Of a stretch of 53,978 nt of DNA, positions 1 to 9,503 are shown piece by piece (the stretch's first letter is position 1; every line of letters begins with the position of its first letter). Origin of the DNA: CAYHCE01 sp964355015 (GTDB taxonomy: Bacteria > Cyanobacteriota > Cyanobacteriia > PCC-6307 > Cyanobiaceae). The position numbers and the translations under genes were made by a program. The notes under the pieces are model-generated. The model saw only the letters and a program-made list of their open reading frames with translations. It had not been told where the DNA came from and searched no databases. The DNA lies in NCBI GenBank assembly GCA_964355015.1, contig CAYHCE010000020.1:1-53978 (forward strand). The letters run 5' to 3'.

Positions 1-949
<949 letters not shown>

Positions 950-1076
950 CCGTGGTGGGTCTGGGCCGCTGCGGACTGTATCAGTGCTGACCCATGCCCC
1001 TCCGGGCCGCCGGGGGGAGGGACCGGCGCTGGGTATATTGACGAGCCGGAGGGACCCCCGGGTTCCAGACGGCCAC

Positions 1077-1158
1077 GCGGATGTGGTGGAATTGGTAGAC
1101 ACGCACGTTTGAGGGGCGTGTGGCTTCGGCCTTGCGAGTTCAAGTCTCGCCATCCGCA
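1077..1158 (+). tRNA. tRNA-Leu (anticodon GAG)
   Basis: An 82-base cloverleaf can be folded by eye. The 7-bp acceptor stem is GCGGATG paired with CATCCGC. The D arm contains AATTGGTAGA, and the anticodon stem CACGT/GCGTG holds the loop TTGAGGG, with anticodon GAG at 1111-1113. The long class II variable arm has a GGC-TTCG-GCC stem, and the T arm is GCGAG-TTCAAGT-CTCGC. The discriminator base is A, and CCA is not encoded. The long variable arm and the anticodon make this tRNA-Leu for CUC/CUU codons. A TATATT hexamer at about 1029-1034 could be its -10 box. Confidence 0.96.
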
Positions 1159-1175
1159 TTTCTCTTCTCCACAAC

Positions 1176-2480
1176 TTGATCCAGCCGCCGCTGAGCCGCA
1201 CGCCGCCCTCCACAGCGATCGTGCTGGTCTGCAATGGTCCGGGCGAACTCACCACCTGGGTGCGCCCGCTTGCCGAGCGGCTGCACAGTCTGCTGGCCCT
1301 CAGACCCCTGGTGCCGGAGGCCCCCTGCGCTCTGCGGCTGGTGCTCGTGCCCTGCCCCAACGCCACCGGCAGCGAGCATCGGGTGGCGGAGGCCCTGGGG
1401 GTGTTCGAGCGGATCGTGCCTGCCCATCGCTTCTGGTCGCTGCTGCTGCGGCCCTCGCGCCGGATCCCCTGGCCGGCCAGGGGCGTGGTGGTGTTCCTGG
1501 GAGGCGATCAGTTCTGGACCGTGCTGCTATCAGCCCGTCTGGGTTACCGCCACCTCACCTACGCCGAATGGGTGGCCCGCTGGCCGCGCTGGAACGACAG
1601 GATCGCCGCCATGGGCCCCCAGGCGGCCTCCCGGCTCGCCCCCCGCTGGCGCCAGCGCTGCACGGTGGTGGGGGATCTGATGGCGGATCTGTCCGAGTCG
1701 GCGCGGGCGGATTCCGCGCTGCCGGCCGGGGAGTGGGTGGCCCTGCTGCCGGGCTCGAAACGGGCCAAGCTGCAGGTCGGCATGCCTTTCCTGCTCGACA
1801 CCGCCGACCGGCTGGCCCGGCTGCGGCCAGGCTGCCGCTTCCTGTTGCCGGTGGCTCCCACCACGGCTGTGCAGGAATTGCTCGCCTACGGCGGCCCCTC
1901 CAATCCGATCCAGCGCCACTACGGCGGCGGCACGCCCCTGCTGGTGGCGGAGCCGCTCGGCGAGGAGAGCGGGCCTGACAGCGGCCGCCGCTGGCTGGAG
2001 ACTCCGGCCGGCACCCGCATCCTGCTGATCGAGCACCACCCCGCCCACGGACCCCTCAGTCAGTGCGCCCTGGCGCTCACCACGGTGGGCGCAAACACGG
2101 CCGAACTGGGAGCGCTGGGGGTGCCGATGATCGTGCTTGTGCCCACCCAGCACCTGCAGGTGATGCAGGCCTGGGACGGCTGGCTGGGACTGGTGGCGCG
2201 GCTCCCTCTGCTGCGCTGGCTGCTGGGCGTGGCCCTTACCGCCTGGCGGATGCGGCAGCGGGGCTTTCTGGCCTGGCCCAACATCTCCTCCGGCCGGCTG
2301 GTGGTGCCCGAGAGGGTGGGAGCGATCACGCCGGCCGCGATCGCGGCCGAGGCCGCCGACTGGCTGGCCCATCCCGAGCGGCTGGAGGGCCAGCGGCAGG
2401 ATCTGCGCGGCCTGCGGGGCCAGCCCGGGGCCGTGGCAGCCCTGGCGGCGATGGTGCAGGAGCTGTTACCCACTGCCTAG
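1176..2480 (+). CDS. LpxB-like (lipid-A-disaccharide synthase-related) glycosyltransferase
   Basis: A 434-residue protein resembling the cyanobacterial branch of lipid-A-disaccharide synthase-like enzymes. It has an early NGPGELTTWV segment where LpxB has its N-terminal nucleotide-fold loop, then LPGSKRAKLQ around residue 190. Near the C-terminus, TVGANTAELGALGVPMIVL has the glycosyltransferase-B look of a donor-sugar site. True LpxB joins UDP-diacylglucosamine to lipid X. The sequence here is divergent and no other lpx gene lies nearby, so the substrate is unknown. The start is uncertain: the frame opens with TTG at 1176, only 17 bases after the tRNA, and a GTG near residue 15 is an alternative. 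It ends 31 bases before msrB. Family assignment is good; specific function is only inferred. Confidence 0.75.
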   Translation: MIQPPLSRTPPSTAIVLVCNGPGELTTWVRPLAERLHSLLALRPLVPEAPCALRLVLVPCPNATGSEHRVAEALGVFERIVPAHRFWSLLLRPSRRIPWPARGVVVFLGGDQFWTVLLSARLGYRHLTYAEWVARWPRWNDRIAAMGPQAASRLAPRWRQRCTVVGDLMADLSESARADSALPAGEWVALLPGSKRAKLQVGMPFLLDTADRLARLRPGCRFLLPVAPTTAVQELLAYGGPSNPIQRHYGGGTPLLVAEPLGEESGPDSGRRWLETPAGTRILLIEHHPAHGPLSQCALALTTVGANTAELGALGVPMIVLVPTQHLQVMQAWDGWLGLVARLPLLRWLLGVALTAWRMRQRGFLAWPNISSGRLVVPERVGAITPAAIAAEAADWLAHPERLEGQRQDLRGLRGQPGAVAALAAMVQELLPTA

Positions 2481-2511
2481 GTTGAGTTCGACTCGCCCCC
2501 CATGCGTTCCC

Positions 2512-2910
2512 ATGGCCAGCTCCCAACCGGCATCCGATCAGGCCTGGCGCGAGACGCTCACCCCCGAGCAGTACCAGGTGGCTCGCTGCGGCGGCACCGA
2601 GCGGGCCTTCACCGGCGCCTACTGGAACCACAAGCAGACCGGCCACTACAACTGCGTCTGCTGCGGAGCCCCGCTGTTCGGCTCCGGCTCCAAGTTCGAT
2701 TCAGGCACCGGCTGGCCCAGTTTCTGGGAGGGCCTGAATCCCGCTGCGATCACCACGATCGAGGACCACAGCCACGGCATGCTGCGCACCGAAATCCGCT
2801 GTGCCAACTGCGAGGCCCATCTGGGTCACGTCTTCCAGGACGGACCGGCTCCCACCGGTCTGCGCTATTGCGTCAACTCGGCATCGCTGGCCTTCGAGCC
2901 GGAGGAGTGA
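2512..2910 (+). CDS. msrB: Peptide-methionine (R)-S-oxide reductase MsrB
   Basis: Reduces the R epimer of methionine sulfoxide in oxidised proteins, a repair reaction fed by thioredoxin. The 132-residue protein shows the full single-domain MsrB pattern: the two zinc CxxC motifs (CVCC and CANC), the substrate loop SGTGWPSFWEGL, EAHLGHVFQDGP, and the catalytic cysteine in LRYCVNSASL near the C-terminus. The ATG at 2512 (MASSQPAS) is chosen over an in-frame TTG at 2482, which lies two bases after the previous stop; the extra residues are not family-like. No strong ribosome binding site is visible. It is convergent with the PRC-barrel gene. Identity is secure. Confidence 0.95.
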   Translation: MASSQPASDQAWRETLTPEQYQVARCGGTERAFTGAYWNHKQTGHYNCVCCGAPLFGSGSKFDSGTGWPSFWEGLNPAAITTIEDHSHGMLRTEIRCANCEAHLGHVFQDGPAPTGLRYCVNSASLAFEPEE

Positions 2911-2968
2911 ACCGCCATGTCGAGGGCCGCGTCGAGGCTGGACCCGCCCGGCTCGGCTCGGTTCCCTC

Positions 2969-4240
2969 TCACCAGGGATCGTTGAGGGAGTCTCCCCGCT
3001 GGCGCCGGGACCCCCCTTCGATCGGTTCGTTCTCCCGGTAGGGCTCCGGATCGACATCGAGGGGCTCCTCCGCATCGGCACTGGGGCGCCGGCCGGGCTG
3101 ACGCGGCTGCAGCGGCAGCTCCCGGCGCAACGGTTCCTCGTCGGGGAAGACCGGCCGGGGATCGGCTTGCCTCCCACCTCTGTCGAGGTCGTCGTCCGGA
3201 TCGGGCGACCGTCGTTCGATCCGACGCTCCTCGATGGGGCGACGGCCCTCCTCCGGGCGGTTCCTGTCCTCCCGGTAGCGGTCGGGGAAGGCACGTTCGC
3301 CGGACTCCCTGGCACGGATACCCCGCTCGCCAGGGTCAAGGTCCCGCTGCCGGGGGTCACCTGGTCCACGGGCGTAGGGATCGTCCTCATCGAGGTAGCG
3401 GCGCTGACGCAGCGGTTCCTGCCGTCGCCGCTCCAGTTCGACGTACTCGAGCTCCTCCTGCTCGTCCACCTGCACAGCCCGGCTGGTGGCCGGCTGAATG
3501 CGCCGCTGCTCCTGGACGCTGGGCTGGCCGGAGGCAAGCTGGTTCTCCACCGGCACCATCGTCTGGCGGAAGCGCTCGCGCTCCTCCTGTTCCCAGCTCG
3601 GGCCGCCGATGCCGAGCTTCTCGAGCAGGCCGCTGCCCAGCTGCTTGAGCTTCTCCTCGGCACCTTCGTAGACGATGATCCGATCCGGTCCGCTGCTGAC
3701 GATCTCCTCCACGGCCAGTTCCCAGGTGCTCAGCACGCCCTCCCCCAGCAGGGGAACGCCGAGGGCTCCCAGCACAAGGGTGGTGAGGTCGCCGGTCTCG
3801 ATGTCGAAGCTGAAGCCGAGCACCCTGCCCAGCTGTTCGCCCGATTCCGTGATCACCTGGCAGTTGATGACCTTGCTGTAGCGCTCGGGGTTGAACCCTT
3901 CCGCCAGCGAATCGGCCGAATCCACCAGGATCACGTCCCCCACCTGTCGGATGCGGTCGAGCGGCATCCAGCGGGGCAGGCCGGGCAGGAAGCGGGTGAG
4001 CGGGTTGTCCCGCAGGCCGAGGGCCACCACCTCCCGGCGGTCGATGTCCACCACCACCTCGCCCACCACGCCCAGCCGCCGGCCGGTATCCCGCGTGATC
4101 ACCTGGGTGCCCATGAGTTCGGAGCGCAGCCAGAGACGGTCGCTCGGTGCGGTGCCGGAGGGATCGGCGGTGGGAGGGATGGAAGAGGTCAAAGGCCAGA
4201 TCCCGAGCGGGCGTCGGCGATGGTGAGGCTGTCGGGTCAT
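2969..4240 (-). CDS. PRC-barrel domain protein with long disordered charged tail
   Basis: A 423-residue protein with two PRC-barrel-like modules. The first, after SDRLWLRSELMGTQVITRD, spans roughly residues 35-125. The second, starting near INCQVITESGEQLGRVLGFS, spans roughly 125-205. PRC-barrels are small beta folds found in photosynthetic reaction-centre H subunits and in RimM, where they mediate protein contacts. From about residue 215 to the end the sequence is low-complexity, rich in Arg, Glu, Asp and Pro, and very probably disordered. There is no signal peptide or membrane helix. It lies 19 bases downstream of smc on the same strand, so the two are probably co-transcribed. The ATG at 4240 is the first start after the smc stop; a homology-based start could be some 30 residues further in. 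Domain call firm, role unknown. Confidence 0.8.
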   Translation of the reverse strand: MTRQPHHRRRPLGIWPLTSSIPPTADPSGTAPSDRLWLRSELMGTQVITRDTGRRLGVVGEVVVDIDRREVVALGLRDNPLTRFLPGLPRWMPLDRIRQVGDVILVDSADSLAEGFNPERYSKVINCQVITESGEQLGRVLGFSFDIETGDLTTLVLGALGVPLLGEGVLSTWELAVEEIVSSGPDRIIVYEGAEEKLKQLGSGLLEKLGIGGPSWEQEERERFRQTMVPVENQLASGQPSVQEQRRIQPATSRAVQVDEQEELEYVELERRRQEPLRQRRYLDEDDPYARGPGDPRQRDLDPGERGIRARESGERAFPDRYREDRNRPEEGRRPIEERRIERRSPDPDDDLDRGGRQADPRPVFPDEEPLRRELPLQPRQPGRRPSADAEEPLDVDPEPYRENEPIEGGSRRQRGDSLNDPW

Positions 4241-4259
4241 TGTGACCCACCGGAACCGT

Positions 4260-7200
4260 CTAGGCGGCGGTGGGCAAACCGACCACCTGGGTGTGGGCTC
4301 CGCGGGCCTGGGTGACTCCCACCGTGCGGGTGGCGGCGGCGATCATCGGCCGGCGGTGACTGACCACCAGAAACTGGGCCTGATCTTCCTGACTGGCGAT
4401 CAGGGCAGCCAGGCGCTCCACGTTCACCCCGTCCAGGAAGCTGTCCACCTCGTCGAGGGCATAAAAGGGCGAGGGGCGGAAGCGCTGCAGAGCGAACAGA
4501 AAACTCAGCGCCGTCAGCGATTTCTCCCCCCCCGACATCGAAGCCAGTCGGCGGACGGCCTTCCCCCGGGGATGAGCCACCAGGGTGAGCCCGCCCTCCA
4601 GGGGCTGCTCCTCGTTCTCCAGCTGCAGGTGCCCCTCCCCCTCAGAGAGGCCGGCGAAGATCGTGCGGAAGTGCCCATCCACGGCGTGGAAGGCCTCCAG
4701 GAAGGCCTCCTGCCGCAGGGTGGCCACGGTTTCGATCCGCAGCAGCAGCTCCTCACGCTCGCTGGAGAGCACCTCCAGGCGCTCCTCCAGGTCGGCGATC
4801 CGCCGCTCCAGCTGCTCCAGTTCCTCCAACGCCAGCATGTTCACCGGCTCCAGAGCTTCCATGCGCTGCTGGAGGCGGCTGAGCTCCTGCTGCAGGGCCT
4901 CCAGACCCGCCTGTCGCACCTCGGCGGCAATCTCGGGCAGAGGATCCGGCAGTTGTCTCTGCATGGCCTCGAGGCGGAGCTGCAGACCCCGCTCCTGTTC
5001 CGTCAGGGCCAGCCGCTCCTCTGCCAGGCGCTGCAACTCCCATTCCTTCTGCTGGAGGGCCTGGCGCTGGGCGGCGAGGCGAGCTTCCGCCGTGTCGCGG
5101 GCGCGGCGCCGTTCACCGAACCGTTCCTGCAGCTCCCGCTGGCGAGCTTCCAGTGCCCCGTGCCGCTCCTGCTCCTGCCGCTCCTGCTCGCGTCGCTGGC
5201 GGTGCTGTTCGGCCAGGGCGGTCACGGCCTGCAGCAGGCGTTGTTCTTCGCCCGTGAGGGCTTCCAGCTGATGGCCCAGCCGTTCCGAGGTCAGCTCGCG
5301 CTCACGGTGCGCCAGCAGCAGCGCATCGCGTTGCTGCCGGGCTTCGTTGAGCCACCGGTCGGCGGCCTCGAGGTCCTGCTGCAGTCCCTGCCAGCGAGCG
5401 CTGTCCCCGGACGACTGGGCGCCGGCCTCCTCCCGCTCCAGCCCGGCGAGCCCCTCCTGCAGGGGTGGCAGGCTCCGCTCCAGATCCGACTGGCGCCGCT
5501 GATCGGCCTGCAGAGCCGCCTCGGTCTGGGCCTGGCGAGCTTTCAGCTGTTGATGACGCTGCAGCTGGGGGCCCAGGGCCCGGCGCAGCGCAGCCCGTTC
5601 GGCCTCCAGGGCGGCCCGGCGCTGCTGGCGCTGCTGCAGCAGGGGGCGCAGCTGCTCCAGCTGTCGGCCCAGATCGGCCTCCCGGCGGCGGCAAGCGGCC
5701 AGGCTCTCGCCCAGCTCCAGCAACCGGCGGCGGTGCGGATCGGCCTCATCCTGCTCGCTGGCGCGGCCGAAGCCCAGCTGGCCCGTGCGCTGCTGCAGGC
5801 TGCCGCCGGTCATGGCGCCACTGCGTTCGAGCAGCTCGCCTTCCAGGGTGACGGCCCGGCAGCGGCCCAGTTCGCGTCGAGCGCTGGCCAGGTCCTCGAA
5901 CACCAGCGTGTCGCCGAAGACGTAACGGAACACCTCCAGGTACACCGGTTCGAAGCGGATCAGCTCCACGGCCCGGCCTACCAGGCCCTCCCCCGCGGCG
6001 CGTGTGCCGGCCCCACTCCGCTCCAGAGCGGCCGACCCGCTGCCGCTCCCCCGGATCCTGTTGAGCGGCAGGAAGGTGAGCCGTCCGGCCCGGCGGGTCT
6101 TGAGCAGCTCGATGGCGTGGGCAGCGATCCGGTCGTCGTCGACCACCACCTGGCCCAGCCGCCCACCCGCGGCCACCTCCAGGGCCAGGCGGAGCCGCTC
6201 CTCCACCTCACCCAGCTGGGCCACGGGTCCGTGGATGCCACCCAGGCCGGACTCGAGCAGCAAGCGCAGCGCACCGGTACCGCGGCTTTCCTGAAGGGTG
6301 TCGCGACGGCTCTCGATCCGGGCGATCTCCCGCTCGAGGCCCGCCTGCTCCTGCTCCAGCCGGGCACGGGTGCGCTGCTGCAGGGCCAGGGCCTCGGCCC
6401 CTTCCTGCGCCTGCCGCTGCTGGCGCTCCAGCTCCGCCTGCAGCGCCTCGGCTTCGCCGTCGAGGGCCAGCAGCCGCTGCTGCTGCTCACGGTCAGCGCT
6501 GTCATCGAGGGCCAGCTCGCTGCCCAGCTCCGCCAGGCGCTCCTCTGCCTGGCGGAGCCGTTCGCTCAGCTGCTGCTGCTCGGCCAGCAGCGGCGCGATC
6601 GCCTTCTGCAGCTCCTGCCGGCGCCGGCTGCGCTGCTTCTGCTCCTCCAGCCAGCTGCCGGAGCGACCGGCCACCTCCCCGAGGCGGCGCCTGGACATCT
6701 CCACGGCGGACTCGGCAGCCCGGCAAGCACGCTCAGCCCCCTCCAGTTCGGCCGTTCCATCGCCACCGCTGTCGAGCTGCCGGCGCTGGTGCTGCAGATC
6801 GCCCTGCTGCCGCTGCAGCTCGTGGCGCTGCCGCTGCAGCGTCTCGGCCTCCTGCTGCTGGCGCTCGGCCTGGCGGGCCAGCTCCCTGCCGCTGGCGTCG
6901 AGACCCGCCAGTTCCGCCTGCACGGCCAGCAGGCTGTCCTCGCCGAGGGCCTTCACCTCCGCCTGCAGCGTCTCCAGCTCCGCGCTGGCCTGGGCCAGGG
7001 TTTCGCCTGCAGCGGTGATGGTGGCCCGGTCGGCCTCCTCCTGGGTGGCAAGGGCCAGCTGGCGGCGGCGGAGCTCCTCCAGCTGGAGGCCGGCCTGCTC
7101 GAAAACGAGCACCTGCTCCTGCACCCTGCCCAGCTGGTGCCGCTGGCGCAGCTCCTGATAGGTGCGGGCCTTGGCACAGTCGCGCTCCAGCTTCTGCCGG

Positions 7201-7865
7201 CCCGCCAGCAGCTCCTGCTCGACGATGCGGCAGCGCTCCTGGCGGTCCTGCACCTCGTCGAGCTTGGCGCGGGTCTGCTCGATGCGGGAGTCGAACAGGG
7301 CGACGCCGGCCAGCTCGTCGATCAGGCCACGTCGATCGCGTGCGCTCATCGAGACGATGCGGGTCACGTCGCCCTGCATCACCACGTTGCTGCCTTCCGG
7401 GTCCACCCGCAGCCGCCGCAGCTGGGTCTGCAACTGCTGCAGGTTGCAGGGGACCCCGTCGGCGCTGAAGCTGCTGCTATAGGTGCCGCCGGGAGCCACC
7501 CGCAGCCGCCGGGTCACCGTCCACTCCTTCTGGCCGGGCCGGACCCAGGGGCCTTCCGCCGGCACGTCCAGGCCCGCCTCGGCGGGATCCGGCTGCCAGT
7601 CGCCGAGGTCGAAACGGACGCTGACGACCGTTTCGGCGGCCTTGCCCTGCCGCAGGGTGGCGCTGTTGATCAGATCGGGGAGGCGTTCGGCCCGCATGCC
7701 ACGGCTGGTTGCCAGCCCGAGGCAGAACAGCACCGCATCGAGGATGTTGCTCTTGCCGGAGCCGTTCGGGCCCGTGATCACCGTGAACGAGGGCTCGAGC
7801 CGGATCGCCATCGATCCGCCGAACGACTTGAACTGGCTGAGCTCGACCTGATTGATGTGAACCAA
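4260..7865 (-). CDS. smc: Chromosome segregation ATPase SMC
   Basis: SMC dimers, usually with ScpA and ScpB, load at replication origins and fold the chromosome for segregation. The 1201-residue protein has every part. The Walker A loop GPNGSGKS is at 32-39, followed by a long coiled coil. A hinge sits mid-protein (HGPVAQLGEVEERLRLALEV to LTFLPLNRI), then a return coiled coil. The C-terminal half-ATPase carries the signature SGGEK near 1111 and Walker B YALDE ending at E1139. The frame is open far upstream, but the family N-terminus VHINQVELSQFKSFGGS fits a TTG start at 7865, which I adopt. The PRC-barrel gene follows after 19 bases. The gene is divergent from the yqjD-like gene. Coiled-coil codons are strongly GC-biased, which produces a long antisense open frame with no protein character. 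Confidence 0.97.
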   Translation of the reverse strand: MVHINQVELSQFKSFGGSMAIRLEPSFTVITGPNGSGKSNILDAVLFCLGLATSRGMRAERLPDLINSATLRQGKAAETVVSVRFDLGDWQPDPAEAGLDVPAEGPWVRPGQKEWTVTRRLRVAPGGTYSSSFSADGVPCNLQQLQTQLRRLRVDPEGSNVVMQGDVTRIVSMSARDRRGLIDELAGVALFDSRIEQTRAKLDEVQDRQERCRIVEQELLAGRQKLERDCAKARTYQELRQRHQLGRVQEQVLVFEQAGLQLEELRRRQLALATQEEADRATITAAGETLAQASAELETLQAEVKALGEDSLLAVQAELAGLDASGRELARQAERQQQEAETLQRQRHELQRQQGDLQHQRRQLDSGGDGTAELEGAERACRAAESAVEMSRRRLGEVAGRSGSWLEEQKQRSRRRQELQKAIAPLLAEQQQLSERLRQAEERLAELGSELALDDSADREQQQRLLALDGEAEALQAELERQQRQAQEGAEALALQQRTRARLEQEQAGLEREIARIESRRDTLQESRGTGALRLLLESGLGGIHGPVAQLGEVEERLRLALEVAAGGRLGQVVVDDDRIAAHAIELLKTRRAGRLTFLPLNRIRGSGSGSAALERSGAGTRAAGEGLVGRAVELIRFEPVYLEVFRYVFGDTLVFEDLASARRELGRCRAVTLEGELLERSGAMTGGSLQQRTGQLGFGRASEQDEADPHRRRLLELGESLAACRRREADLGRQLEQLRPLLQQRQQRRAALEAERAALRRALGPQLQRHQQLKARQAQTEAALQADQRRQSDLERSLPPLQEGLAGLEREEAGAQSSGDSARWQGLQQDLEAADRWLNEARQQRDALLLAHRERELTSERLGHQLEALTGEEQRLLQAVTALAEQHRQRREQERQEQERHGALEARQRELQERFGERRRARDTAEARLAAQRQALQQKEWELQRLAEERLALTEQERGLQLRLEAMQRQLPDPLPEIAAEVRQAGLEALQQELSRLQQRMEALEPVNMLALEELEQLERRIADLEERLEVLSSEREELLLRIETVATLRQEAFLEAFHAVDGHFRTIFAGLSEGEGHLQLENEEQPLEGGLTLVAHPRGKAVRRLASMSGGEKSLTALSFLFALQRFRPSPFYALDEVDSFLDGVNVERLAALIASQEDQAQFLVVSHRRPMIAAATRTVGVTQARGAHTQVVGLPTAA

Positions 7866-7970
7866 CAGGCCCGCGTGCGGTGCTGAGCACGCGAAACCTA
7901 GCGGAGCCGCTGACAATCTCAAGCCCCTTCCTACTTTGGGTGCACACAGCCCCATGAGGACGTGCGAACC

Positions 7971-8387
7971 ATGGAACCGGAAACACCGGCCGTCAGTCAC
8001 GATCGCTTCCGTGAGCGGTTCGAGGCGCTGCTGCCCACCATCCAGCGTGAATGGCCCCAGGTGGCACGCGAAACCCTCGAGGCCACCCGCGGCAGTTTCG
8101 ATGACGTGGTCGCCGTGATCGCCGAGCAGACTGGCCGCACCGCCAGTGGGGTGCAGGCGCAGCTGCTCGATCTGCTGCACGTGGCCACCGATCGGACCCG
8201 CCATCTGGCCGACCGCATCGGTCCGCTCGAGGAGCAGCTGGAGCAGCTCCTCGATGAACTCAACGGCAGCCTGCGGCCCCGCATCGAGAAGCCGGTGCGG
8301 GAGAGACCGCTGCTGGCGGTCGGCATGGCCGCCGCTGTGGGGCTGATCGCCGGTCTGCTACTGGCTTCCGGCCGGCGCTCGACGTGA
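7971..8387 (+). CDS. YqjD/ElaB-like (DUF883) membrane-anchored protein
   Basis: A 138-residue protein with a long amphipathic helical body and a single C-terminal hydrophobic segment, LLAVGMAAAVGLIAGLLLA, ended by a short positive tail. Helical body plus C-terminal glycine-rich anchor is the architecture of the DUF883 family, whose E. coli members YqjD and ElaB are inner-membrane proteins that bind ribosomes in stationary phase. The ATG at 7971 is preceded by AGGA at 7957-7960; a GTG at 7962 is the alternative. The stop overlaps the next start by four bases, so this gene and the YqjE-like gene are translationally coupled. Family assignment rests on architecture and gene order, so it is moderate. 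Confidence 0.7.
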   Translation: MEPETPAVSHDRFRERFEALLPTIQREWPQVARETLEATRGSFDDVVAVIAEQTGRTASGVQAQLLDLLHVATDRTRHLADRIGPLEEQLEQLLDELNGSLRPRIEKPVRERPLLAVGMAAAVGLIAGLLLASGRRST

Positions 8388-8788
8388 GCGGCGCCGAGGA
8401 CGACCGCCGCGAACGCCGCTCCGGAGTGGGTCGGCTGGCCGCCGGGCGGGTGACGGCCCTGGTCACCTCGGTGATGGACCTCCATGTCCGCATCGCCCTG
8501 CAGGAGGCCGACCGGGAGAAGCGGCGGCTGATCAGCGGCGGCCTGCTGCTCGGCGCCGGCTTCACGCTGCTGCTGCTGGCGATGGTGGCCGGCCAGGTCG
8601 CTCTGATCCTGTGGTTCCACCTCGGGCTCGGCTGGGGCTGGATCCAGGCGGTGCTGGTGCTTGCGGCGGCCGATCTGGCGCTTTCGGGTCTCCTGCTGCG
8701 CATTGGTGGCCAGCTGGTCAAGGGGCCCTATCTCCCCCAGACCACCGCCGGCCTCGGCAGGACAAGCCGCGCCCTCCTGGGACGCTGA
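8384..8788 (+). CDS. YqjE-like / holin-X family (DUF1469) membrane protein
   Basis: A 134-residue protein with a GTG start that overlaps the stop of the previous gene. An amphipathic N-terminal region (about 1-45) is followed by two hydrophobic helices: LISGGLLLGAGFTLLLLAMV, about 50-70, and a second around WIQAVLVLAAADLALSGLLL, about 86-106. This two-helix layout fits the phage-holin-like family that includes E. coli YqjE. YqjE is encoded directly after yqjD, so the gene pair here repeats the enterobacterial order. No lytic function should be read into the family name. Function is unknown. Confidence 0.65.
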   Translation: MSGAEDDRRERRSGVGRLAAGRVTALVTSVMDLHVRIALQEADREKRRLISGGLLLGAGFTLLLLAMVAGQVALILWFHLGLGWGWIQAVLVLAAADLALSGLLLRIGGQLVKGPYLPQTTAGLGRTSRALLGR

Positions 8789-8807
8789 CCGTGGCTTCCG
8801 CTCTCCC

Positions 8808-9503
8808 ATGACGCCCAGACCCTTCCCCACCTCACACCACGAGGAGGTCGAGACGGCCCCACCGACCACGGTCGCCGCCCAGCCGCCGGATGGGGTGAAC
8901 GGTGAGGATGAACCGCCGGAACCGCCTGAGCAGCGCCGCCAGGACGTGGTGCTCACCGAGCTCTGGTGCCAGATGCTGATCGATCTCTACGAGTTGCCGG
9001 AGGCCCTGCCAAGCCGGCTGCCGGGCCAGCCGATCCCCTCCCGGATCTGGAGCAGCCTGCGCAAGGGCAAGGTGCCCAGCCAGACCAGCCTGGCCAAGCT
9101 GCGGCCCGAGTGGCGGGCCGAACTCCGGCTTCAGACCGGCTGCGCCTGTGGCTTCCGCCATCTGCAGCGGATCGGTTACGGCGATGTCTGTGATCTGGCC
9201 GAGCGGCTGCAGGAGCAGGGGGAGGAAGGGCCCTATCTCGGCAGCTGCCTGGTGCTGCTGCTAGCGCTCGTGCTCGGCCTGCCTCCCAGCGAGGAGATGG
9301 TGCATCAGCTCACCAACCACTACAGCAACACGGAGGCGGACCTGGAGCGCACCGAGCAGTTCCTGTTCGAACTGATCCTGGCCCTGCTGGCCCGGCATAC
9401 CCAGGAGGTGCTGCGGGCTCTCTCCGCGCAGGGTGACGACGACGACGGCCCCCCTGACGAGGCGGACGGCAGCGCAGTCCGCGGCGGTCAGCGGATCTCG
9501 TAG
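8808..9503 (+). CDS. Conserved-looking protein of unknown function (third gene of yqjDE-like cluster)
   Basis: A 231-residue protein that I do not recognise. The first 45 residues are Pro/Glu-rich and probably disordered. A helical middle (WCQMLIDLYELPEALPSRLP) leads to a basic segment SSLRKGKVPSQTSLAKLRPE. A cysteine pair (TGCACGF) follows, then a moderately hydrophobic stretch LGSCLVLLLALVLGLPPSEE near residue 150, and finally a second helical region and an Asp-rich tail. The ATG at 8808 is 19 bases after the preceding stop, so it probably belongs to the same transcript. The end overlaps the convergent methyltransferase gene by 16 bases. Good codon use throughout supports a real gene. Confidence 0.6.
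   Translation: MTPRPFPTSHHEEVETAPPTTVAAQPPDGVNGEDEPPEPPEQRRQDVVLTELWCQMLIDLYELPEALPSRLPGQPIPSRIWSSLRKGKVPSQTSLAKLRPEWRAELRLQTGCACGFRHLQRIGYGDVCDLAERLQEQGEEGPYLGSCLVLLLALVLGLPPSEEMVHQLTNHYSNTEADLERTEQFLFELILALLARHTQEVLRALSAQGDDDDGPPDEADGSAVRGGQRIS

Noticed and set aside
4242..7886. A 1214-codon open frame antisense to smc
   Set aside because: It is Leu/Gln-rich low-complexity translation produced by GC-biased codons of the SMC coiled coil; no domains, and smc itself is certain.
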